Shown piece by piece: positions 50,975 to 59,501 of a DNA stretch of 64,000 bases. The notes under the pieces are model-generated. The model was not told the origin of the DNA, did not search any database, and saw nothing but the letters and a program-made list of their open reading frames with translations. The first letter of the stretch is position 1, and each line of letters starts with the position of its first letter. The translations under genes and the position numbers were made by a program. This stretch comes from Phytoactinopolyspora limicola (GTDB taxonomy: Bacteria; Actinomycetota; Actinomycetes; Jiangellales; Jiangellaceae): NCBI RefSeq assembly GCF_011320225.1, contig NZ_JAAOEN010000007.1, forward strand, positions 119,243 through 183,242, written 5' to 3'.

Positions 50975-52704
50975 GTCAGGTCCTCCACGGCGAGCTGCGA
51001 CTCGACGATCTCCACGTAGGTCGGGCAACTGGCCATTAGCTCGTCATGGGTGCCGACGCCGACGACGGCACCGTCATCGAGGACCGCGATCTGGTCGGCG
51101 GCGGTGACCGTGGACACCCGCTGGGCGACGGTGACGACGACGGCGTTGGCGATATACGGGCGCAGGGCGGCGCGCAGGCGGGCGTCGGTGGCGACGTCGA
51201 GGGCGGAGAACGAGTCGTCGAACAGATAGATGTCGGGGCGGCGGACCAGGGCCCGCGCGATGGCCAGCCGTTGCCGCTGACCACCGGAGACGCTGGTGCC
51301 GCCTTGGCCGAGTGGCGTGTCCAGGCCCTCGGGCATCGCACGGACGAAGTCGACGGCCTGGGCCACCTCCAGGGCCTGCCAGAGTTCGTCGTCGGTGGCG
51401 TCGGCCCGGCCGTGCCGTAGGTTGCTGGCGATGGTGCCGGAGAACAGGTACGCCTTCTGTGGGACCAGTCCGATGCGGCGGCGCAAGGTCTCAGGGTCGA
51501 GCTGGCGCACGTCGACACCACCGACCCGCACCACACCGGCGGTGGCGTCGATGAGCCGCGGCACCAGACTGATCAGCGTTGTCTTTCCCGCTCCAGTACT
51601 GCCGACCACGGCGAGCGTGCTGCCTGGCCGCACCTGAAGGGTGACGTCGCGCAGCACCGGCTCGTCGGCGCCGGGAAAGGTGAAACCGGCTCCGTCGAAC
51701 TCGAGACTGACCTGTTCGGGAAGGCTGGTGACCGGGTCCGACGCTGTGACCACCGACGACGACGTGTCCAGGACCGCCTTGATGCGCTCCGCCGACACCG
51801 CGGCCCGCGGCACCATGACCACCATAAACATGGCCATCATCACCGACATCAAGATCTGCATCAGGTAGGTGAGGAACGCCGTCAGCGCCCCGATCTCCAT
51901 GGCACCGTCGTCGACCCGTATCCCGCCGAACCACAACACGGCCACACTGGACACATTGAGCACGAGCATCACGTAGGGGAACATCAGCGCCATCAGCCGA
52001 CCGGCCCGAAGCGCGGTGGTAGTCAACGCTTCGTTGGCGTCGGCGAAGCGGTCGGCCTCGTAGGGTTCGCGGACGAATGCCCGCACCACCCGTACGCCGG
52101 TGATCTGTTCTCGCAGGACCCGGTTGACCACGTCGATACGCTGCTGCATGGCACGGAACTGGGGGATCATCCGGCGGGCGACGAGCAGCACACCCACCAG
52201 CAACACGGGGACGCTCACGAGCATCAACCACGACAACCCCACGTCCTGGCGCAGCGCCATGACAACCCCGCCGATCGCCATGATCGGGGCCATGACGAGC
52301 ATGGTGGTGGTCAGCATCACCAGCATCTGCACCTGCTGCACATCGTTGGTGTTGCGGGTGATCAGCGACGGCGCACCGAACTGGCCCATCTCCCGCGCCG
52401 AAAACGCCGACGCTTGGTGGAAGACCGCGGCCCGCACGTCGCGCCCGAACGCCATCGCGACCCGCGCGCCGTAATACACCGCCGCGATGATGGTGACGAC
52501 CTGCACGAGTGTGACGACCAGCATCCATCCGCCGGTGGAGACGACGTAGCCGGTATCGCCCTGAGCGATTCCGTGGTCGATGATGTCCGCGTTGAGGCTG
52601 GGCAAGGTGAGTGCGGCGAGCGTGCCGACGAGTTGGAGGGCGACCACGGCGGCGAGTTGTCGCCGGTAGGGGCGCAGGTAGGTCCGCAGCAGGTGGACGA
52701 GCAT
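50971..52704 (-). CDS. ABC exporter subunit, degenerate-site half
   Basis: 577 residues. Six membrane helices span about 15-300. The ATPase domain has TLAVVGSTGAGKTTLISLVP (Walker A), TSVSGGQRQRLAIARALVRR (full signature) and IYLFDDSFSALDVATDARL, where the catalytic Glu after Walker B is Asp, marking the degenerate site. The H-loop position reads VVTVAQRVST, with Gln for His. This is the standard division of labour in TM287/288- or TmrAB-like transporters. It is first in the operon and is preceded by a TetR gene on the same strand. Confidence 0.93.
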   Translation of the reverse strand: MLVHLLRTYLRPYRRQLAAVVALQLVGTLAALTLPSLNADIIDHGIAQGDTGYVVSTGGWMLVVTLVQVVTIIAAVYYGARVAMAFGRDVRAAVFHQASAFSAREMGQFGAPSLITRNTNDVQQVQMLVMLTTTMLVMAPIMAIGGVVMALRQDVGLSWLMLVSVPVLLVGVLLVARRMIPQFRAMQQRIDVVNRVLREQITGVRVVRAFVREPYEADRFADANEALTTTALRAGRLMALMFPYVMLVLNVSSVAVLWFGGIRVDDGAMEIGALTAFLTYLMQILMSVMMAMFMVVMVPRAAVSAERIKAVLDTSSSVVTASDPVTSLPEQVSLEFDGAGFTFPGADEPVLRDVTLQVRPGSTLAVVGSTGAGKTTLISLVPRLIDATAGVVRVGGVDVRQLDPETLRRRIGLVPQKAYLFSGTIASNLRHGRADATDDELWQALEVAQAVDFVRAMPEGLDTPLGQGGTSVSGGQRQRLAIARALVRRPDIYLFDDSFSALDVATDARLRAALRPYIANAVVVTVAQRVSTVTAADQIAVLDDGAVVGVGTHDELMASCPTYVEIVESQLAVEDLT

Positions 52705-52805
52705 GGTGGAACTCCAGACGTGGTGGTGCGTGCGGCGGCGGGGCGAACACTCCCGGGCCGTGATGATGGTGGGCCGCGGCTGGCGCCGGAACCCGGTCTA
52801 CTGGG

Positions 52806-53477
52806 TTACGGCGACCGGCCAGCGCGCTGCTCGGCTCTCGGCGCGGAGGTGGTCTCGTCGTCATGTGGCCACCTGGCGACACCGTGCAACAAGAGGTCGA
52901 CGATTCCGGCGGGTGTCATGATCGGCCCGCTGGCGAGGCGCGGATGGGAGCCGCCGAAGGCGACGATCTGCAGGAGTCGGGCCGCCTCGGCGGGCTCGAC
53001 GCGCAACCGGTGCCGGTCCGGTTCGAGCATCCCGGCCATGATCGCGGTGCATCGCTCGTGATCCTCGAGATGCCGTTTGGCATCCGTTTCCGGGAAGTTG
53101 GCCCGGCCGATGACGCTGGCCAGCTCCAACATGGTGACCATCCGCTCCTGCAAGAGCGCGGCGACCGCCTCCAGGCGCTCCTCCAGGGGTGCGTCGAGGT
53201 CGATCTCCCGGAGCTGTTCGACCAGCGCGGACGGGTCCATGGCAGCCTGGATGGCCTGGCGGAGCAGGACCTCCTTGTCCTCGAAGACGCGGAAGATGGT
53301 GCCTTCGGCGATACCGGCGGCCTCGGCGATCTGCTTGGTGCTGACGTCGAAGCCGTGCCGGCGTACCAGAGGCACGGTGGCGGCGATGATGGCGTGCCGC
53401 CGCTCCTCGGGGGGCAGCGCCTTGGCGCGCTGGCGTCGGCCGGAGCCCGGAGCCGTCGGTGGGTGCTGGTCCGTCAC
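52806..53477 (-). CDS. TetR-family regulator of the ABC exporter
   Basis: 223 residues. The HTH is RRHAIIAATVPLVRRHGFDV, then TKQIAEAAGIAEGTIFRVFE and DKEVLLRQAIQAAMD. The rest is the helical ligand domain. It lies about 100 bp upstream of the two ABC exporter genes on the same strand, so it probably represses them with itself and responds to an exported compound. A perfect palindrome sits before its start. Confidence 0.92.
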   Translation of the reverse strand: MTDQHPPTAPGSGRRQRAKALPPEERRHAIIAATVPLVRRHGFDVSTKQIAEAAGIAEGTIFRVFEDKEVLLRQAIQAAMDPSALVEQLREIDLDAPLEERLEAVAALLQERMVTMLELASVIGRANFPETDAKRHLEDHERCTAIMAGMLEPDRHRLRVEPAEAARLLQIVAFGGSHPRLASGPIMTPAGIVDLLLHGVARWPHDDETTSAPRAEQRAGRSP

Positions 53478-53491
53478 GCCATCATCCTAAA

Positions 53492-53509
53492 TGAGTGAGA
53501 ACTCACTCA
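53492..53509. promoter_or_regulatory. TetR operator candidate
   Basis: TGAGTGAG (53492-53499) and CTCACTCA (53502-53509) form a perfect inverted repeat with a 2-bp centre, 15 bp before the TetR start. This is the typical TGAGTGA-type site of actinomycete TetR repressors linked to exporters. Confidence 0.75.
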
Positions 53510-53535
53510 CAACCCAAACCTCCCCACCTTCCCGC

Positions 53536-53607
53536 CCCTGTCCCGGTGATCATTGGCTTTTGACTACCGGATCCGGTAGTCAAAAGCCAATGATCACCGG
53601 GACAGGG
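53536..53607. repeat. Perfect 72-bp palindrome P5 (subfamily A)
   Basis: Symmetry around GGATCC, no loop. The inner core ATTGGCTTTTGACTACCGG equals P2 and P7. The outer arms CCCTGTCCCGGTGATC are specific to this locus beyond GTGATC, yet still perfectly inverted (GATCACCGGGACAGGG). The stop TGA of the TetR gene at 53594 is part of the right arm. Confidence 0.92.
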
Positions 53608-54310
53608 CAGGAGCGTAGGCCGCCAAGAAGACCCGCACCCCTTCGTCGGCGTAGTAGTCGAGTTCGGCCACCGCGGGCGGTTCGTCGTCGACTCGGAACA
53701 TCGCCCGGTTGAGCGGTATAGACAGGATCAGCCAGTTGAAATGTTCAGCCGCTAACTCCGGGTCAGACACACGTAACCGTCCCTGCCGGGCCAGCTCGCT
53801 GAAGAGCGCGGCGAACGCGGCGCGTCCGCGAGCCGGGGCGCGCTCGTACCAACTCCGCGCCAGCTCGGGGAACTGGTCGGCGGCACCGATGATGACCCGT
53901 CGCATCTGAACGATGTGCGGCTGCATGATCACCGCGAGGTGCCGGCGCGCGTAGTGCCGCAACTGCTCCCCCAGGTCACCAGAGGTGAGGAGACCATCCA
54001 ACATCTCCTGCCCGTCAGACTCAGCCGCATCGATGACGCCGTCGATCACGGCGGTGAACAGCCGCTGCTTGTCCGCGAAATGTTTGTACACCGTCTGCTT
54101 GGAGACCCGCGCCAACGCGGCGATGTTATCCATGCTCGTGCCGCCGTATCCGTCGCGGAGGAAGACAGTGCACGCGGCGTCGAGAATCGCCTGCCGCTTG
54201 CGCGCCGAGCGCCCCCTTTCCGGCGCCGCCCGAGGGCCTGGATCAGTGCCTACTCCGGCGCGCCCGCCGTCCTCGACGGCCCGGCCAGCATCGACTACAT
54301 GTTCACCCAT
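53594..54310 (-). CDS. TetR-family regulator of the divergent hydrolase
   Basis: 238 residues. After a ~30-residue basic lead comes the HTH RKRQAILDAACTVFLRDGYG, NIAALARVSKQTVYKHFADK, then a C-terminal domain of the AcrR/AefR type (HYARRHLAVIMQPHIVQMRR). The ribosome site before the ATG at 54310 is weak; a later start inside the lead is possible. It is divergent from the alpha/beta hydrolase (54396) and the 85-bp gap holds palindromic boxes, so it probably represses that gene. The last codons and stop lie in palindrome P5. Confidence 0.9.
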   Translation of the reverse strand: MGEHVVDAGRAVEDGGRAGVGTDPGPRAAPERGRSARKRQAILDAACTVFLRDGYGGTSMDNIAALARVSKQTVYKHFADKQRLFTAVIDGVIDAAESDGQEMLDGLLTSGDLGEQLRHYARRHLAVIMQPHIVQMRRVIIGAADQFPELARSWYERAPARGRAAFAALFSELARQGRLRVSDPELAAEHFNWLILSIPLNRAMFRVDDEPPAVAELDYYADEGVRVFLAAYAPALSR

Positions 54311-54323
54311 GACTCAGATAGTA

Positions 54324-54371
54324 CTAGACAGTCTAGTTCTCAGGAGAGTACTGTACAGTCTAGTACTCTCC
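54324..54371. promoter_or_regulatory. Operator boxes between TetR and the hydrolase
   Basis: Box 1: CTAGACAGTCTAG (54324-54336), perfect arms around one base. Box 2: GGAGAGTACT (54343-54352) inverted as AGTACTCTCC (54362-54371). CAGTCTAGT occurs in both. They sit between the two divergent starts and are the likely TetR sites. Confidence 0.7.
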
Positions 54372-54395
54372 GGAGCGACCTTAAGGAGCACGACG

Positions 54396-55184
54396 GTGAA
54401 CGCAACCACCACGGTGACCTCGGCTGATGGCACTCAGATCGCCTACTACCGATCAGGCACCGGGCCGCCGTTGATCGTGGTCGACGGGGCCCTGTGCTCC
54501 TACGGCTTCGGCCCGGCGGCCGAGTTGGTCGACGTGCTGTCACCACACTTCACCGTGTACGCCTATGACCGGCGCGGCCGCGGCGCCAGCGGCGATAAAC
54601 AGCCGTTTCACGTCGACCGAGAAATCGAAGACCTTGATGCGCTCATCGCCGTAGCCGGTGGGACGGCATTCGTCTACGGCATCTCCTCCGGCGCGGCACT
54701 GGTCCTTCATGCCGCCGCACGAGGGTCGGCGGTCATCAAAATGGTCCTGTTCGAGCCGCCTTTTACGGCGGAGTTCGGCGATCCGGCCGAGGTGAACAAC
54801 GAGCATGCCATCCTCGACGAAATGCTGGCGGCTGGGCAACACGGAGCCGCTGTTGAACGGTTCTTGTCGTACATGATGCCGCCGGAGGTGATCACCGGCA
54901 TGCGCGAATCTCCCGTGTGGTCGACCCTAGAGAGCGCAGCGCCGACCATTGCTTATGACAATGCCTCCATGGGGGACGGCACGATCCCGCGAGGGACGGC
55001 GCGCATGGTCGACACACCAACGTTGGTCGTGGCGGGCGACGAAAGTCCGGCGGAACTACGACACGTCGCCAAGGCCCTCGCGGATGCCCTGCCCGCTGGC
55101 CGATACCGCGAGGTGGGCGGCCTGAGCCACACGAGTGCGCCCCAGCCCCTGGCACCCGTGCTCCGCGAGTTCCTCATCGCGTGA
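54396..55184 (+). CDS. Alpha/beta hydrolase
   Basis: 262 residues from the GTG at 54396 (AAGGAG upstream). The fold shows LIVVDGALCSYGFGPAAELV, YAYDRRGRGASGDKQPF, the nucleophile elbow VYGISSGAALVLHAAARG (Ser in GxSxG), an acid in PTLVVAGDESPAEL and the His in GGLSHTSAP. It looks catalytically complete; the substrate is unknown. Control by the divergent TetR suggests a catabolic or detoxifying role. Confidence 0.92.
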   Translation: MNATTTVTSADGTQIAYYRSGTGPPLIVVDGALCSYGFGPAAELVDVLSPHFTVYAYDRRGRGASGDKQPFHVDREIEDLDALIAVAGGTAFVYGISSGAALVLHAAARGSAVIKMVLFEPPFTAEFGDPAEVNNEHAILDEMLAAGQHGAAVERFLSYMMPPEVITGMRESPVWSTLESAAPTIAYDNASMGDGTIPRGTARMVDTPTLVVAGDESPAELRHVAKALADALPAGRYREVGGLSHTSAPQPLAPVLREFLIA

Positions 55185-55270
55185 CCAAGAACGAACCGGT
55201 GCCCCGGTCGACAGAGACCCGCCGACGGCGGACCCATCGTGGCAGGACAATCGTTGCGCCCTCGACGCGA

Positions 55271-55906
55271 TCAGGCAACACCACGCGGGCGGAACTGGAT
55301 GCTGATCCGTGGCCCGACCGGCCGGGCCGTCTTCGGCACAGCATGCTCCCACGTGCGCTGACATGAACCACCCATCACCAGCAGATCGCCATGCCCAAGT
55401 GGGTAGCGAAGTGCCTGCCCGCCACCACCTCGGGGCCGAAGTAGGAGCGTGCGAGGCTCCCCCACCGAGACGATGGCGACCATGGTGTCCTCACGCTGAC
55501 CGCGACCTATGGTGTCGCCGTGCCAGGCGACGCTGTCCCGGCCATCTCGGTAGAAGCACAACCCGGCAGTGCGGAACTGCTCTCCCAGCTCGGCCCCATA
55601 GTGCCCGTTTAATGCGGTACGGGCGGCGTCCAGCGACGGATGCGGCATCGGCACACCCTCTCCGTACCAGCACACCAACCGGGGAACGTCGACCACCCGC
55701 TCGTACATCTGTCGACGCTCGGCCCGCCACGGGACGTCCGCGGCAAGCCGGGCGAACAGCTCGTCGGCGCCAGAAACCCACCCTGGGCGGACGTCGACCC
55801 AGGCACCCGAGCTGAGCTCCGTGCGCTGCACCACACCGGCGAGTGCGGACACGTGAACCTCGTCGGCAACGGCATCGAACAGCGACGGCTGTAAGGCAAT
55901 CGACAT
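55271..55906 (-). CDS. AlkB-like Fe(II)/2-oxoglutarate dioxygenase
   Basis: 211 residues. The jelly-roll core has the iron ligands WHGDTIGRGQ (His, Asp) and WEHAVPKT (His), and RISIQFRPR for 2-oxoglutarate. RLVCWYGEGVPMPHPSLDAA and GLCFYRDGRDSVAWHGD match AlkB proteins. The family removes methyl groups from DNA or RNA bases (1-methyladenine, 3-methylcytosine). It ends near a small gap before the hydrolase gene (convergent). Confidence 0.92.
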   Translation of the reverse strand: MSIALQPSLFDAVADEVHVSALAGVVQRTELSSGAWVDVRPGWVSGADELFARLAADVPWRAERRQMYERVVDVPRLVCWYGEGVPMPHPSLDAARTALNGHYGAELGEQFRTAGLCFYRDGRDSVAWHGDTIGRGQREDTMVAIVSVGEPRTLLLRPRGGGGQALRYPLGHGDLLVMGGSCQRTWEHAVPKTARPVGPRISIQFRPRGVA

Positions 55907-55915
55907 AGCCTGACC

Positions 55916-57904
55916 CTACACCACATTCGAACGCATGTTCCGACGCTGGCGGTCGCGGAGCCCAAGGCGGCGAGCACGCCCGGCTCGGATGCCATTGGTG
56001 ATGACCACAACCTCCGCGACCTCGTGCACCACGACCACTGCCGCCAGCCCGAGGGCTCCGGCCAGCGCCAACGGCACCAGACCCGCGATGATGGCCAGTG
56101 ACAGGCCCACGCTCTGCCACATGATCACCCGCGCGCGGCGTGCATGATCCAGAACGCGGGGTAGGTGACGCAGATCCGTGCCCATCAACGCGACGTCCGC
56201 GGTCTCGACGGCGACGTCGGCCCCCATGGCGCCCATCGCGATACCCACGTCGGCCGCGGCCAACGCGGGGGCGTCGTTCACACCGTCGCCGACCATAACC
56301 ACCGGGCCACCGGTGCGGAGCTCCGCGACGATCCGGGATTTGTCCTCGGGGCGCAAGTCGGCGTGGACAGCACCGGGGTGGAGACCGGCTTCGCGAGCTA
56401 GCGCGGCCGCTGCGGTGTGGTTGTCGCCGGTGAGCATGACCACGCGGTAACCAGCGCCGCGCAGCGCCGCCACCACCGTGCCAGCCTCGGGGCGGAGTTC
56501 GTCGCGCACCGCCACGGCGCCAATGACCACCCTCTGCTCCTCGACCAGTACGACGGTGGCCCCGGCGCGCTGTAGTCGGTCCACGTCACTGGCCAGCGGT
56601 CCGGCGTCGATCCACCCTGGGCGGCCTAGCCGTACTGGGCGGGTCTCAATTGTTCCGGTGAGCCCGGCCCCAGTGACCGCCTCGACGTCGTGCGCGGGGT
56701 GGAGGGGCGAGGCGGCGGCGAGCACGGCTTGCGCCAGTGGGTGTTCACTCCGTTCCTCCAGGGCGGCGGCCACGTCGAGAACATGCTCGACGTCGTACCC
56801 GGCAACGGCCACGACCTCGACGACGGCCGGCCGGTTACCCGTGAGGGTCCCAGTTTTGTCCAGTGCGACGGTCCGGATCCGGCCCATGGCCTCCAGCGCT
56901 GCCCCACCCTTGATCAGGCTGCCGTGCCTGGAGGCAGCACCGATCGCGGCGACGACGGTCACCGGCACGGAGATCGCCAACGCACACGGGGAGGCCGCCA
57001 CGAGAACCACCAGGGCACGTTCGATCCAGGTTGTTGGGTCACCGAGCAGAGAACCCACGATGGCGATGACCGCCGCCGCCACCATGACACCGGGCACCAG
57101 AGGCCGGGCGATGGTATCGGCGAGGCGTTGACCGGCACCTCGGCGCGACTGCTCGGCCTCCACGATGGCCACGATGCGGGTCAGCGAGTTGTCCGACGCG
57201 GTGGCGGTAGCCGTCATCTCCACCACCCCCGTACCGTTGATGAAGCCGGCGTACACCTCGGTTCCAGGGCCAGCCTCGACCGGCAGCGACTCGCCGGTGA
57301 TCGCCGAGGTGTCCATGCTGGTCCGGCCCGCGACGAGCACACCGTCGGTCGCCACCCGCTCCCCCGAGCGAACCACCACCGTGTCCCCGACGGCGAGGTC
57401 GGCTGGGCTGATGCTCTGCTCGCCGTCGGCCCGCTTCACCCGCACTCGGGCGGGTACGAGGTCCAGGAGCGCTCGCAGCCCTCGACGGGTGCGGGCGATC
57501 GAATACTCCTCGAGCCCTTCGGCGATGGTGAAGAGCACCGCCAAGGTGGCCGCCTCGCCTACCTCACCTAGCAGCACCGCACCCGTCGCGGCGATCGTCA
57601 TCAAGGTGCCGACGCCGATGGTGCCGCGGGCCAGCCGGCGCAGCGTCGCAGGTATGAACGTCGAGCCGGCCACCACCAGGGCTGCGGCCTTGAGTATCAG
57701 CTCCACAGGTTCGGACAGCCCGGCCCACCCGGCGGCATATCCGGCGGCCAGCAACACCAAGGCCACGGCCGCGAACCGGATCTCCCGGACCTGCCACAAA
57801 CGTCCGGACTCGGCCTGCTCCCCGCCCTCCCCGCCATCCGAGCAGGTCTCAGCGCGGTTGGTTGGCGACGTGGCCACGTTCCCGCAGCCACAGCCGTCGT
57901 TCAT
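55916..57904 (-). CDS. Heavy-metal P1B-type ATPase (CtpG-like)
   Basis: 662 residues from the ATG at 57904, which overlaps the sensor gene stop. The N-terminus has NDGCGCGNVATSP with Cys but no HMA domain. The membrane metal site is LVAASPCALAISVPVT (SPC rather than CPC). The phosphorylation loop is VALDKTGTLTGNRP, and MVGDGVNDAPALAAADVGIA is the hinge. The C-terminal helix has VVHEVAEVVVITNGIRAGR. The SPC motif and lack of HMA fit the subgroup moving Cd, Co or Pb/Zn. It is coupled to a CmtR-like sensor, so Cd or Pb efflux is the best guess. Confidence 0.93.
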   Translation of the reverse strand: MNDGCGCGNVATSPTNRAETCSDGGEGGEQAESGRLWQVREIRFAAVALVLLAAGYAAGWAGLSEPVELILKAAALVVAGSTFIPATLRRLARGTIGVGTLMTIAATGAVLLGEVGEAATLAVLFTIAEGLEEYSIARTRRGLRALLDLVPARVRVKRADGEQSISPADLAVGDTVVVRSGERVATDGVLVAGRTSMDTSAITGESLPVEAGPGTEVYAGFINGTGVVEMTATATASDNSLTRIVAIVEAEQSRRGAGQRLADTIARPLVPGVMVAAAVIAIVGSLLGDPTTWIERALVVLVAASPCALAISVPVTVVAAIGAASRHGSLIKGGAALEAMGRIRTVALDKTGTLTGNRPAVVEVVAVAGYDVEHVLDVAAALEERSEHPLAQAVLAAASPLHPAHDVEAVTGAGLTGTIETRPVRLGRPGWIDAGPLASDVDRLQRAGATVVLVEEQRVVIGAVAVRDELRPEAGTVVAALRGAGYRVVMLTGDNHTAAAALAREAGLHPGAVHADLRPEDKSRIVAELRTGGPVVMVGDGVNDAPALAAADVGIAMGAMGADVAVETADVALMGTDLRHLPRVLDHARRARVIMWQSVGLSLAIIAGLVPLALAGALGLAAVVVVHEVAEVVVITNGIRAGRARRLGLRDRQRRNMRSNVV

Positions 57905-58278
57905 CGTGGCCCGTCCAGGCCCCGGCTGTCGGTTCCGTAGTTGGGGCACAGGGCGACGGCGTTGCCCGTGGCGGCGAGCACGGCTTCAGCCGCGGCGAGG
58001 ACGTCGAGGAGTTCTGGCCGAGCCAGCGAGTAGAACACCTGCCGCCCCTCGGGACGTCCGTCTACCAGGCCACAGTCGCGCAGGCAGGCCACGTGTTTGG
58101 ACACGGTGGATTGGGCGAGGCCCAGTTGGGCGACGAGGTCGGCCACCCGCGCCTCTCCGACGGCGAGCCGGCGCACGATGGCGAGCCGGGTGCCGTCGGA
58201 GAGGCTGTGGAACAACGCTTCGGCCGCCCCGATATCCGCATCGCCGGCTACACACTCAGCCGTCTGATCAATCGCCAT
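57901..58278 (-). CDS. ArsR/SmtB-family metal sensor (CmtR-like)
   Basis: 125 residues from the ATG at 58278 (a start at 58296 is possible). The winged helix is FHSLSDGTRLAIVRRLAVGE, VADLVAQLGLAQSTVSKHVA, then CLRDCGLVDGRPEGRQVFYS. The pair CLRDC matches the Cys57/Cys61 pair of mycobacterial CmtR, and a third Cys near the C-terminus (ALCPNYG) fits Cys102. CmtR senses Cd and Pb. It overlaps the P1B-ATPase gene by ATGA. ATATC and GATAT around 58277-58291 could be its operator, overlapping the start. Confidence 0.9.
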   Translation of the reverse strand: MAIDQTAECVAGDADIGAAEALFHSLSDGTRLAIVRRLAVGEARVADLVAQLGLAQSTVSKHVACLRDCGLVDGRPEGRQVFYSLARPELLDVLAAAEAVLAATGNAVALCPNYGTDSRGLDGPR

Positions 58279-58431
58279 ATCGTGATGATATTCCATGAGG
58301 GCGATGAAGAGCACTGAGGTCGGACGGCCAGCCAAGGCGGGTCCTTCGCCCCTGGGTCGACACCATGCCGGATCGCAGAATCGAATCGACCACACCGGGG
58401 CCTTGAGCGCCCTCCGAAGGAGTCACCCGTC

Positions 58432-58947
58432 ATGCGTGCACTCGTCGTCTACGAATCGATGTTCGGCCACACCCGCTCGATCGCCGAGGCGATCGCCGCC
58501 GGACTCGCCTCGACCATGGTGGTGGACATCGTCGAAGTCAACGATGCGCCGACCGACATCGGGCCCGACGTTCACCTGATCGTCGTGGGCGGCCCCACCC
58601 ACGCCCTCGGCATGAGCCGGCCGAGCACCCGGCAGGAAGCTGCTCGCCAGGCGCCGGACGGCCTCGTCTCCACCGGCACGGGGATCCGGGAGTGGCTGGC
58701 CACACTACATCCACCGACGACGACGCTGGCCGCGGCCAGCTTCGACACCAAGGCACGCCGGCCACGGCTACCTGGCTCGGCGGCCCATGCCACCGCCCGT
58801 CGGCTCCGCCGGTTGGGGTTGACGATGATCTCCCGACCACAGAGCTTCAACGTCGACGGGGTTACCGGCCCCCTCACCGCAGGTGAAGAGGACCGGGCGC
58901 GGGAGTGGGGCCACGAACTCGGCGACCACGTACCCATGAGCCGATGA
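58432..58947 (+). CDS. Flavodoxin-fold protein
   Basis: 171 residues. The FMN-binding start is ALVVYESMFGHTRSIAEAIA, followed by DVHLIVVGGPTHALGMSRPS (second loop) and LAAASFDTKARRPRLPGSAA (third loop, with the FxTKxR pattern common in actinobacterial flavodoxins). The end EEDRAREWGHELGDHVP is typical. It may serve as an electron carrier or a stress-related FMN protein. AAGGAG precedes the ATG. It is divergent from the metal sensor gene. Confidence 0.88.
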   Translation: MRALVVYESMFGHTRSIAEAIAAGLASTMVVDIVEVNDAPTDIGPDVHLIVVGGPTHALGMSRPSTRQEAARQAPDGLVSTGTGIREWLATLHPPTTTLAAASFDTKARRPRLPGSAAHATARRLRRLGLTMISRPQSFNVDGVTGPLTAGEEDRAREWGHELGDHVPMSR

Positions 58948-58966
58948 ACGTCGGCGCAGGCAACAC

Positions 58967-59443
58967 TCAGGCGGACGCCCGCAGCTTCTGCACGGTTCTC
59001 GCCGCACGATCATCGCGCGTCTCTTGACGCTTCGCCTCCGCGACCCAGCCCGCATATTCCTTGCGGTGAGAGTAAGAGAGCGCATCGAAGGCCGACTTTG
59101 CCTCCGGATCGGCGGCGAGCGCGGCCTCCAACTCGGCCGGCACCTCGACCAACCGGGGCTCGTCGTCTCGCGCGATCCGTATCCGCACCGCGTCTCCGAC
59201 GTCGACCCCGAACTCGACGCGTTGGTCTTTGCGCAGCCCAATCCAGCCCGAGCCGCCATAGATCGCGACGGTGGTGCGAAACCATGCACCACCGTCGACC
59301 GAGACCCGCACCGGAGCGCGAGCCTTGCCGAATACCTCCCGAGGGTTGAACGGCAACTCGAAGCCGCACCCCGGTCCATCGTCCTGACCCACCAGGACGG
59401 CGTCGAACGCGTGCCCTAACACACGTACATTGTGCACGCCCAC
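58967..59443 (-). CDS. DUF1905/YdeI-type protein
   Basis: About 158 residues, with start GTG at 59443 or 59437; longer frames add basic filler only. The N-terminal beta barrel has PFNPREVFGKARAPVRVSVD, RTTVAIYGGSGWIGLRKDQR and VGDAVRIRIARDDEPRLVEV (DUF1905). The C-terminal helical part has SAFDALSYSHRKEYAGWVAE, then AKRQETRDDRAARTVQKLRA, the bacteriocin-protection/YdeI motif. The function of the family is not established. Confidence 0.82.
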   Translation of the reverse strand: MGVHNVRVLGHAFDAVLVGQDDGPGCGFELPFNPREVFGKARAPVRVSVDGGAWFRTTVAIYGGSGWIGLRKDQRVEFGVDVGDAVRIRIARDDEPRLVEVPAELEAALAADPEAKSAFDALSYSHRKEYAGWVAEAKRQETRDDRAARTVQKLRASA

Positions 59444-59501
59444 TGACGATTCGTCAGGCGAACCACGGTGTTTATCTCTCAGATCGGTATACCTCGCCCG
59501 T

